Source: an uncultured Prevotellaceae bacterium
GTDB taxonomy: Bacteria > Bacteroidota > Bacteroidia > Bacteroidales > Bacteroidaceae
Length of the DNA: 64,000 bases
Assembly: GCA_902778535.1 (NCBI GenBank)
Contig: CACYYG010000015.1
Span: 1-64,000, forward strand
Direction: 5' to 3'
The notes under the pieces were generated by a model. The model made no database searches. It was not told where the DNA came from and saw only the letters and a program-made list of their open reading frames with translations. Of this stretch, positions 26,310 through 33,841 are shown piece by piece; positions within the stretch are counted from its first letter, which is position 1; every line of letters begins with the position of its first letter. The position numbers and the translations under genes were made by a program.

Positions 26310-27704
26310 CTAAAGAAAATCGGGAAGCTGGTAGAGCTTGTTTCCGTTGGAGCCCTTGATGAGAATGAGCTTTCCCGACGGTTGGCGAGCCTGTAGCCCG
26401 GCCTTTACCTCTTCCACATCCTTGAAGTAACGTAAGATAAGAGAAGACGCTTGGGGGGTGATGCCATTGAATTCCTCACCTACGAGCCACACTTCGCTGA
26501 TGTCGCTCTTGGCTAACAGATCGATGAGGCGTTGGTGCTCCTCATGGCTGACGTCGCCCAATTCGCGCATCTCGCCCAGAATGGCCATCTTCGTCTCACC
26601 CTCGTTGGTGGCCATCAGCCTGAAGTTGTCCAAGGCGGCGGCCATGCTGGAGGGGTTGGCGTTGTAGGCATCGACGATGAGGCGGTTGTGTGCTGTCTGC
26701 ACCAGCTGTGAGCGGCTGTTGGTGGGCACGTAGTTCTCCAATGCGTGGCAGATGGCCTTGCGGTCGACGCCGAAGTTGATGCCCACGGCGATGGCGGCCA
26801 GCAGGTTGTCGATGTTGTAGTCACCGATGAGGTGCGTCTTTACCTTATGCCACTTCTGCGAGGCCCCCGTCTCTTCTAACTCCATCAGCGGCTTGCGCCA
26901 GCGGAACGTCAGCTCCGGGTCGCAACTCACCACCTCGCCCGAGATGCATACGTACTGCTTCTCAGGGTCGGTGCTATAGGGCGTGAGGAAGATTTCGTCG
27001 TCGTCGCCGATGAGGTCTACCAGATAGTCGTTGTCGGCATTGATGAAGATGGGGCCTTCGGTGTTGGCCTTCAGATAGTCGTATAGCTCGCCTTTGGTCT
27101 TGATGACACCCTCAAAGGAACCGAAACCTTGCAGGTGGGCACGGCCTACGTTTGTGATGAGTCCGCAGGTGGGTTCGGCCGTCTCTGCCAGCGTCTTGAT
27201 GTCACCAGGGTGGCTGGCGCCCATCTCAATGATGGCTATCTCGTGTTCCTTGTTCAGGCGCAGCAGCGTCTTCGGCACCCCCACGTCGTTGTTGAAGTTG
27301 CCCTCAGTGGCCAGCACATTGTATTTCTCCGACAGCACGGCCTTGATGAGCTCCTTCGTGGTGGTCTTGCCGTTGGTGCCGGTGATGGCGATGACAGGAA
27401 TGTCGAACTGGCGGCGGTGCTCGCGAGCAATGTCCTTCAGGGTTTGGAGGCAATCATCGACTCTTATGATTTGAGATTTGAGATTTGAGATTTGAGATTC
27501 GGATATGTCCAAATCTTCGTCGACGATGGCGTATGCGCAACCCTTTTCCAAGGCTTGGAGGGCGAACTGGTTGCCGTTGAAGTTGTCGCCCTTCAGGGCT
27601 ATGAAAATGCTGCCCTTGGGACAGTTGCGGCTATCGGTGGTAATGGGAAGCTTACCCAAGTCCTTCCAAAGGGAGGAATATTTAGTATCATTATTATATG
27701 TCAT
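26310..27704 (-). CDS. murF: UDP-N-acetylmuramoyl-tripeptide:D-Ala-D-Ala ligase
   Basis: 464 residues. It adds D-Ala-D-Ala to the UDP-MurNAc tripeptide in the cytoplasm with ATP, the last soluble step of peptidoglycan precursor synthesis. The ATP loop is ITGTNGKTTTKE (about 107-118). IIEMGASHPGDIKTL and VDAYNANPSSM are MurF signatures. Residues about 67-79 (SESQISNLKSQII) are encoded by a heptamer repeat at 27469-27496 in the N-terminal domain and are probably an insertion. It is the last gene of the clpC-phoH-helicase-HD-lptD-murF group, 58 bp after lptD. Confidence 0.96.
   Translation of the reverse strand: MTYNNDTKYSSLWKDLGKLPITTDSRNCPKGSIFIALKGDNFNGNQFALQALEKGCAYAIVDEDLDISESQISNLKSQIIRVDDCLQTLKDIAREHRRQFDIPVIAITGTNGKTTTKELIKAVLSEKYNVLATEGNFNNDVGVPKTLLRLNKEHEIAIIEMGASHPGDIKTLAETAEPTCGLITNVGRAHLQGFGSFEGVIKTKGELYDYLKANTEGPIFINADNDYLVDLIGDDDEIFLTPYSTDPEKQYVCISGEVVSCDPELTFRWRKPLMELEETGASQKWHKVKTHLIGDYNIDNLLAAIAVGINFGVDRKAICHALENYVPTNSRSQLVQTAHNRLIVDAYNANPSSMAAALDNFRLMATNEGETKMAILGEMRELGDVSHEEHQRLIDLLAKSDISEVWLVGEEFNGITPQASSLILRYFKDVEEVKAGLQARQPSGKLILIKGSNGNKLYQLPDFL
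27469..27496. repeat. ATTTGAG heptamer repeat inside murF
   Basis: Four exact ATTTGAG units within the coding sequence. It is the same unit as in the GH3 gene at 5521-5555. Confidence 0.9.
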
Positions 27705-27733
27705 GTTCGTAGGTTTTGATTCACATTTAACAT

Positions 27734-27762
27734 CCCTCCCTTCGGGAGGGCTTGGGTGGGCT
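27734..27762. repeat. GC-rich REP-like hairpin between lptD and murF
   Basis: CCTCCC-TTC-GGGAGG hairpin with a GGGTGGGCTTT tail, between the lptD stop and the murF start. It belongs to the GC-rich family seen in topB and cydB. It might weaken read-through into murF. Confidence 0.7.
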
Positions 27763-30700
27763 TTAATACCACTGCACGGAGTTGGAGTAGCTGGAGCGCT
27801 TGTCGTACTTCAGGGCGTCGGTCAGCGTGGAGGCATTGCAGCGGAAACTGAAGTTATAGCTGGTGTAGGGCGCGAGCACGACGGAGCACGACATGTTGAA
27901 GCAGTGCAGGTCGCGGCTGAGCGAGGCGGTGGTCATTGAAATCTTCTTGTATTCGAAGTCGTAGCCTGACGAGAAACTGATGTTCCATCCGTCGCTGATG
28001 CGTATGTTTCCACTGACGTTCAGGTTCTGTGTGAACTTGTAGGGGTAGCGCATCGTGTTGTAATTGAAACGCTTCACATTGTTGTCCTCGCGCATGCTGA
28101 TGCCATAGCCGAAGCTGAGGCTCCAAGGCAATGAGAAAGCCATATAGCCGTCTTCGTCGGTCTCGGCCTTGCCGGCACTCTCGCGTTTGGCACCGTGCTT
28201 TCCCTCCTCGAGGTCACGGTCTACGTTGGTTTCAACATCATTTTCGTCTTCGTACTCGTCGTCCAAGTTGTTACGCTGCTGGTCTTTCTTCTTATCATCC
28301 TCGTCGCGCTCACCCTTCAGCCAACGGATGATCTTCGCCACCTTCTCGTTGCTGATGGTGTAGCTCAGGTTCTGCGACATGCCCTGGAAGCGGCCAATCT
28401 TGCCTTGGCCCCAGTACGTCGTATGCTCGCTCAGCCTCGGCGTGGCGCCCACACTGTCGGCTTCGTAGACATAACTGGCGAAAACGGCGTTGAGGTTGAA
28501 GGTGTAGCTCTTTGTCAGCTTCAGGCGTATGCGGGTGTTGAGGTCGCTCCAAGGACGTGTCTTTGCCGCCATGTTGTACGACATCGAGGCGCCTAATTCA
28601 TCGATGATGCTCACCTTCTTGAAGCCCGTGATGGTGTCCTCGTCACTCTTGATGCGCATTTCGATGTTGTTCGACATGTCGAAGGAGATGCTGCCTGTCT
28701 TGCCCCTGCCGGGCACACCATAGAGGGCGCCTGAATAGGGCGAATATTCCACCAGCGAGACATTGCCCTCGGCGTCGGTCTTCTGGTAGGTTTCATAGTA
28801 GCCATAGCTCTTTGCGCTGAAGTCGGGCGAATAGCTGAAGCTGACGGAAGGCGTGAAGACGTGGCGAATGCGGTCTATCTTGTCGCCGAAGAGCTTGCGG
28901 GAAGGAATATAGAAACCGTAGAGCTTTGTAGATGCTGACAAGGACATACTCCAGTTGTAGACGTTGTAGAAGCCATAGACAGTGTCGTTCACCTCCTTGT
29001 TTTCCACCTCGTCCCACGACTTCATAATCTTGTTGGTGTAGGTGCGGTCGGTGAAGTTGAACGACGGGTTGATGTTGATGTAGTTCAGGATGGTGAAGTT
29101 GCCGCTGATGGGGATGCTGTGCTGCATACCGTTGCGCCAGTCCTTGATGATGTTCGAGTGCATCAGCTTGTCCTCCTTCGTGTCGATGGAGTTGGAGAAG
29201 TGGCCTGTGTAGCTCATCGAGATTTTCTCATACCAGCGCTCCTTGCCAGCCATCTTCTTGCGCTTGAAGGGATAGAAGCGCGAGATGCTGATGTTCAGGT
29301 CGGGCATCGTCATGGCGATGGTGCTGTCCTTCATGTTCTGGTTGAGGTTCATCGTTGTGCTCAGCGAGAGGCCGATGCTCGAGAAGTTGGTGCTGTAGCT
29401 CACCGACGAGGTGCGCGTCGACTGCGTCATCGTCTGCGGGTTGTACATCGACGTGAGGTTGTTCCTCTCATAGCTTGATGTGGCGAAGTTCACCGAGGCC
29501 GAGAGGTTGCTGAAAGGATTGGCCTTTGCGTCCTGGCGATGGGTCCACTGAATCTTGAAACTCGTTGTCTTGGAGTAGTCGGGCATGTTTTTCTCGCCTG
29601 TCACAGAGTTCTGGTAGCTGGCGAATACGGAGCCGCTGTAGCGGTAGCGCTTGCGATAGTTGCTGGCAGTACTGACGCCCCACGAGCCTTTGGTGTATAT
29701 CTCGCCGATGAGTTTCAGGTCCATCTTGTCGCTGATGGCAAAATAGTAGCCGCCGTCGCGCAGGTAGAAACCGCGTGACGTCTCGTCGCCGTAGGTAGGC
29801 ATGATGAATCCTGAGGAATAGCTCTTGGTGAAGGGGAAGAAACCGTAGGGAATGGCAAGTGGGATGGGCACGTCGCAGACCACTAGGTAGGAGGGACCGA
29901 ACACTACGTCCTTGCCTGGTCTCATCTTTCCGCGGCTCATGGCGATGTAGAAGTCGGGGTGGGGATCGTCGCAGGTGGTGTACTTGCCATGGCTGAGATA
30001 CACCTCGCCGTTGGGGCCGCGCTTTGCCACCTCAGCTGTCAGGAAGCCGTCTTCCTGCTGCGTATAGACTTGCTGGATAAGGCCCTTCTTTGTCTTGAAG
30101 TTGAAGGCCATCGTGTCGTTCTCGTAGGTATCGCTACCCATCTTGAACACGGGTGTGCCGTATTTGTTGCCGAGGGTGTCAGCTGAACCTGTGGCGTGCA
30201 CCAGTGAGGAGTCGAGCACCATGTATATCTTGTCGCTCTGCAAGTCCATATTGATGTACTCCACGTGCGACGAGCCGAAAAGCTGAGCTGTGCCCGTGGC
30301 AGCCTCATAAATCATGGAGTCGTTGGCTGAGAATTTCACGGGCGCATCAATACCGTTCTTTTTCTGACGGTTCAGCGAGTCGAGGCGCAGCGAGTCGTCA
30401 ATGATCTTGTTGTACTTATAGATGGCCAGCTCCAGTGAGTCCATCAGGGTGGTGTCGCGCTTCAACGCTGCCTGGGCAGGGCGCGTAGGGTCAAGGAGCA
30501 GACTGTCGAAAATGGTGGTGTCTATTGGTTGGGTTAGGGCAGAATCCGACGGTATAACCGTGGGAATGGCTGCTGTAAGGGTGTCAGTGGCGGCTGTGTC
30601 GTTGACGATAGCCACGTTCTCAACGGGTTTGGGTGCAATGCTGTCGTGGAGAAAATCTTCGATGGTGTCTGCCACGGCCGTTTCTGCATTTGTAGCGGCA

Positions 30701-30810
30701 ACGGGCGTTTTAACAGCCTGTGACTTCTCTTTGAAAAGCGACGACGGCGTACAGGCCCACAGCAGAATGAAGGCCAAAACAAAGAGGAGGGTACCCGTTT
30801 TTTGTTTCAC
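27763..30810 (-). CDS. lptD: LptD-like outer membrane LPS assembly protein
   Basis: 1015 residues. The N terminus has a hydrophobic signal ending near LLWAC, possibly a lipoprotein signal. A Ser/Thr/Pro-rich spacer (about 30-150) precedes the OstA/LptA-like beta-jellyroll (about 155-330, DSMIYEAATGTAQLFGSSHV), then a large beta-barrel to the C terminus (ends NSVQWY). It inserts lipopolysaccharide into the outer leaflet. A highly acidic and basic loop near 835-890 (DEDDKKKDQQRNNLDDEYED) is probably extracellular or disordered. The start must be GTG at 30810: an in-frame stop lies seven codons upstream and no ATG is available. A -7 element only 6 bp upstream suggests a near-leaderless transcript. 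Confidence 0.85.
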   Translation of the reverse strand: MKQKTGTLLFVLAFILLWACTPSSLFKEKSQAVKTPVAATNAETAVADTIEDFLHDSIAPKPVENVAIVNDTAATDTLTAAIPTVIPSDSALTQPIDTTIFDSLLLDPTRPAQAALKRDTTLMDSLELAIYKYNKIIDDSLRLDSLNRQKKNGIDAPVKFSANDSMIYEAATGTAQLFGSSHVEYINMDLQSDKIYMVLDSSLVHATGSADTLGNKYGTPVFKMGSDTYENDTMAFNFKTKKGLIQQVYTQQEDGFLTAEVAKRGPNGEVYLSHGKYTTCDDPHPDFYIAMSRGKMRPGKDVVFGPSYLVVCDVPIPLAIPYGFFPFTKSYSSGFIMPTYGDETSRGFYLRDGGYYFAISDKMDLKLIGEIYTKGSWGVSTASNYRKRYRYSGSVFASYQNSVTGEKNMPDYSKTTSFKIQWTHRQDAKANPFSNLSASVNFATSSYERNNLTSMYNPQTMTQSTRTSSVSYSTNFSSIGLSLSTTMNLNQNMKDSTIAMTMPDLNISISRFYPFKRKKMAGKERWYEKISMSYTGHFSNSIDTKEDKLMHSNIIKDWRNGMQHSIPISGNFTILNYININPSFNFTDRTYTNKIMKSWDEVENKEVNDTVYGFYNVYNWSMSLSASTKLYGFYIPSRKLFGDKIDRIRHVFTPSVSFSYSPDFSAKSYGYYETYQKTDAEGNVSLVEYSPYSGALYGVPGRGKTGSISFDMSNNIEMRIKSDEDTITGFKKVSIIDELGASMSYNMAAKTRPWSDLNTRIRLKLTKSYTFNLNAVFASYVYEADSVGATPRLSEHTTYWGQGKIGRFQGMSQNLSYTISNEKVAKIIRWLKGERDEDDKKKDQQRNNLDDEYEDENDVETNVDRDLEEGKHGAKRESAGKAETDEDGYMAFSLPWSLSFGYGISMREDNNVKRFNYNTMRYPYKFTQNLNVSGNIRISDGWNISFSSGYDFEYKKISMTTASLSRDLHCFNMSCSVVLAPYTSYNFSFRCNASTLTDALKYDKRSSYSNSVQWY

Positions 30811-30815
30811 GGCTG

Positions 30816-30823
30816 CAAAATTA
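30816..30823 (-). promoter_or_regulatory. Possible lptD -7 element TAATTTTG
   Basis: Minus-strand TAnnTTTG match that ends 6 bp before the GTG start, so transcription would begin at about the start codon. It may instead be a chance match within an operon read from clpC. Confidence 0.5.
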
Positions 30824-30869
30824 CATCAAAATTCCCGAATAACGCCGTGTTTACCATAGTTTAACGCAT

Positions 30870-31409
30870 CTATTCGAATATTTTTGACCATTCCAGGAAC
30901 TTTTCCACACCCTCATGGCCAAACTTCTCAAGACTTTGTGCCGTCTCAGCAACAGTGAGGACGCGGTCGGGACGAGACTTTGAGTAGAACTTGTCGGCAT
31001 AGCACACAAGTTGCTCGGTCAATGTCTCGGGCACATAGTCCTTTGCCGGCAGGGGCAACTGCTGTCGCTCAATCTGTTGGCGGGTAAGGCCAGTGCCGGT
31101 GTGGCGCTCGCAGACGCGGGCGAAGGCTTCGTCGCAGCCCTCGCTACGCAGCAGCTCGGCACCGATGAGGCCGTGACGAATGTAGGGCTCAGTGCCGTTG
31201 CAGTAGATGGACGGCGCATGGCACCAGCGTATGCCGATGTCGTGCAGCATCGCAGCGGCCTCGATGAAATCCTTGTCGAGCTGCAACTCGGGGTGTTTCT
31301 CTGCTATCGCCAGGCAGCGGTCAGCCACCTGTCGCGAGTGTTTCAACAAGAGACTGCGCAATGCGTCATTCTCAGGGTAATACTTGTCTATAATTGCTTG
31401 ATAGTCCAT
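30870..31409 (-). CDS. HD-domain hydrolase
   Basis: 179 residues from ATG 31409 (MDYQAIIDKYYPEND); the frame extends 25 codons upstream into the preceding gene, which is unlikely. The metal ligands of an HD phosphohydrolase are visible: H in LLKHSRQVADRC, HD in AAMLHDIGIRW, then H in IRHGLIGAELL and a later D in CYADKFYS. It resembles small YqeK/TIGR00277-type HD proteins, possibly acting on nucleotides; the substrate is unknown. It lies 10 bp after the helicase gene and 59 bp before lptD. Confidence 0.85.
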   Translation of the reverse strand: MDYQAIIDKYYPENDALRSLLLKHSRQVADRCLAIAEKHPELQLDKDFIEAAAMLHDIGIRWCHAPSIYCNGTEPYIRHGLIGAELLRSEGCDEAFARVCERHTGTGLTRQQIERQQLPLPAKDYVPETLTEQLVCYADKFYSKSRPDRVLTVAETAQSLEKFGHEGVEKFLEWSKIFE

Positions 31410-31419
31410 TATAACGAGT

Positions 31420-32871
31420 TCAATCGTTGCTTTTGTCAACTTGTGTCTCAGGCCAGTTGACGAGGAATACTTTCTCTGTGGCACGTGTCAGTGCAGTGTA
31501 GAGCCAGTGAAGATAATCGGGTGTGAGCATATCGTCGGTCATGTAGCCCTGGTCGATGTAAACGTGAGCCCACTGTCCGCCCTGTGCCTTGTGGCAGGTA
31601 ACGGCATAGCCGTATTTCACCTGCAAGGCGTTGTAGTGCGGGTCACTGCGCAAGGCTTTCAAGCGGTCTTTCTTCAAGGGAATGTCGGCATAGTCTTCTA
31701 TCACGTTCTGATAAAGTTGCTCCTGCTGCGTGCGTGTCAGTGATGGCGCCTCCGTAGCCAAGGTGTCGAGTAATACGGTTGCCGTCAGCTCCAGATCGTT
31801 ATAGTCGGGTAGGGTGACGGTGACGTCGGCGAAACGGAAGCCATAGAGTTCATGTAAGTTCCTCACACGTTGTACCACGCAACTGTCGCCGTTGGCCAGG
31901 AAGCTGAGTGGCGCGTTACCTTCGTCGTCTTTTAGTTTCTGACTCCAGTAGTAGTTGTTTCTTACAATCATCAGCTGGTCGCCGCGGCACAGCTCTTCCT
32001 CGCGGTCGAGCACGGTATTGCGTATGCCGCGATTGTAGATGACAGCTCGCTTGTTCGACCGTGTCACCACCATCGTTTCGTCCATGCCTACGTGGCTGTA
32101 GCTGCTGGCCAGCGCCTCGATGAGTTCTCCGCCAGGCACGTTGACGATGTCGGGGAAGTCATGGAACCGGATTGTCGGCAGCGTAGTCACTTCTTCGGCG
32201 TTCTCCACCATCCTCCTTACCCGCGTGGCATTCCAAAGGATACCCGATTGTTGGCTCTGGCGCAGCACCTCGCTGAGAGTGGCTTCGTAAGTGTTCAGAC
32301 CAAGGGTCTGCAGTATTGCTGTTGACAGCGCCGGACTCTCCTCCTCGCCTACGGGTGGCAGCTGTGCGTGGTCGCCAATGAGCAGCAAACGGCAGTTCAC
32401 GCCCTGATAGACGTAGTGCACAAGGTCGGCCAGCAGTGAGTCAGAGCCGAAGGTGCAGCCTTCATTGCCGCCGTAAGCTGAGATCATTGAAGCTTCGTCG
32501 ACGATGAACAGCGTGTCGTGGTGCAAGTTGTCGCTGAGACTGAACATTGAGAGGTCGCCTGCCACTTTCTGCCTGTAGATCCGGCGGTGGATGGTATAGG
32601 CCTCGCTGCCTGCATAGAGCGAGAAAACCTTGGCGGCACGCCCTGTAGGAGCCAGCAGCACCAGTTTCTGCTTCAGTCCGAGCAAGGCTCTGACGATGGC
32701 AGCAGCCAGTGTGGTCTTGCCTGTGCCGGCAGCGCCCCGGAGAACCATTACCGACAGCGGCGTAAGGTCACACAGGAACGCCGCCACTTTGCTGATGGCA
32801 GTGGCCTGCTCGCTTGTCGGCACATGGCCGAAGCACTGCTCCATGCGGAATGCCAACTCTTGCGCTATCAT
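31420..32871 (-). CDS. RecD/Dda-like superfamily 1B DNA helicase
   Basis: 483 residues. Motif I is RGAAGTGKTTLA (about 44-55), motif II LFIVDEASM, motif III LLLIGDHAQLPPVG and, near the C terminus, the UvrD_C_2 signature YAVTCHKAQGGQW. It lacks the long N-terminal region of RecD, so it is a Dda/RecD2-type helicase rather than a RecBCD subunit. It is a 5'-3' DNA helicase by family. It lies between phoH and the HD gene with 15- and 10-bp gaps, so it belongs to the clpC operon; no functional link to those genes is obvious. Confidence 0.9.
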   Translation of the reverse strand: MIAQELAFRMEQCFGHVPTSEQATAISKVAAFLCDLTPLSVMVLRGAAGTGKTTLAAAIVRALLGLKQKLVLLAPTGRAAKVFSLYAGSEAYTIHRRIYRQKVAGDLSMFSLSDNLHHDTLFIVDEASMISAYGGNEGCTFGSDSLLADLVHYVYQGVNCRLLLIGDHAQLPPVGEEESPALSTAILQTLGLNTYEATLSEVLRQSQQSGILWNATRVRRMVENAEEVTTLPTIRFHDFPDIVNVPGGELIEALASSYSHVGMDETMVVTRSNKRAVIYNRGIRNTVLDREEELCRGDQLMIVRNNYYWSQKLKDDEGNAPLSFLANGDSCVVQRVRNLHELYGFRFADVTVTLPDYNDLELTATVLLDTLATEAPSLTRTQQEQLYQNVIEDYADIPLKKDRLKALRSDPHYNALQVKYGYAVTCHKAQGGQWAHVYIDQGYMTDDMLTPDYLHWLYTALTRATEKVFLVNWPETQVDKSND

Positions 32872-32886
32872 GCTGCGAAGGTACTT

Positions 32887-33837
32887 TTATTCGTTGTCTC
32901 TGTCGCGGTCGAAAGCCTCGTAGGCGTTGACGATACGAGTGACAAGCTTATGGCGCACAATGTCTTTCTGTGTGAGGTTGACCACGCCGATGCCCTCGAC
33001 ACCGGCGAGAATGTGCAGCGCCTCGATAAGTCCGCTCTTCTGCGAGTGGGGGAGGTCAATCTGCGACGTGTCGCCAGTAATAATCATTTTCGTGTTCCAG
33101 CCCATGCGGGTGAGGAACATGCGTATTTGTGCCGGCGTGGTGTTCTGAGCCTCGTCGAGGATGACGACGGCATCGCTGAGTGTACGTCCGCGCATGAAGG
33201 CGAGGGGAGCAATCTGGATGACGTGTTTCTCCATCATGTCCTGCAGTTTCACCTGTGGCAGCATGTCTTCCAAGGCATCATAGAGCGGTTGGAGGTAGGG
33301 GTCGATTTTGTCCTTCATGTCACCAGGCAGGAAACCCAGTTTCTCGCCCGCCTCAACGGCTGGTCTCGACAGAATGATTTTCTTTGCCGTTTTCTCTTTT
33401 AAAGCCTTGACGGCCAGCGCGATGGACAGGTAAGTCTTGCCTGTGCCGGCGGGGCCTACGGCGAACACCATGTCGTTGTCATTGTAGGTGTCGATGAGAT
33501 GCTGCTGGTTGACCGACCGGGCCTTGATGGGCCGTCCGCTGACACTATAGCATACAACGTCGTCGGGCACGTCATCGCTGAGCCGCTTACCGCGTGTGAT
33601 GTCGAGGATATCCTCTTCTTTGAGTGCGTTGAACTTCAACACGTGCTGCCGCATTTTCTCCACGCTTTCCTCAAAGGCTGCCAGCTGCTGCTCGTCGCCC
33701 AGCACACGTAGCACGTTGTCGCGGGCCACGATGCGAAGCTTTGGGTATAATGCCTTCAGCATCTGCAGATGGGCATTGCCCACTCCGTAGAAAACGACGG
33801 GGTCGATGTCTTCTAAAACAATGTGTTTTTCTGTCAA
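32887..33837 (-). CDS. phoH: PhoH-family ATPase
   Basis: 316 residues. The P-loop is AVGPAGTGKTYLSIALAVKAL (about 129-149), Walker B VVILDEAQNTTPAQIRMFLTRMG, and the family motif TGDTSQIDLP follows. PhoH proteins are cytoplasmic ATPases linked to RNA metabolism; the N-terminal region (about 1-90) resembles the KH-like part of PhoH-like proteins. It starts 4 bp after the clpC stop, so it is translationally close to clpC. Confidence 0.93.
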   Translation of the reverse strand: MTEKHIVLEDIDPVVFYGVGNAHLQMLKALYPKLRIVARDNVLRVLGDEQQLAAFEESVEKMRQHVLKFNALKEEDILDITRGKRLSDDVPDDVVCYSVSGRPIKARSVNQQHLIDTYNDNDMVFAVGPAGTGKTYLSIALAVKALKEKTAKKIILSRPAVEAGEKLGFLPGDMKDKIDPYLQPLYDALEDMLPQVKLQDMMEKHVIQIAPLAFMRGRTLSDAVVILDEAQNTTPAQIRMFLTRMGWNTKMIITGDTSQIDLPHSQKSGLIEALHILAGVEGIGVVNLTQKDIVRHKLVTRIVNAYEAFDRDRDNE

Positions 33838-33841
33838 TTTG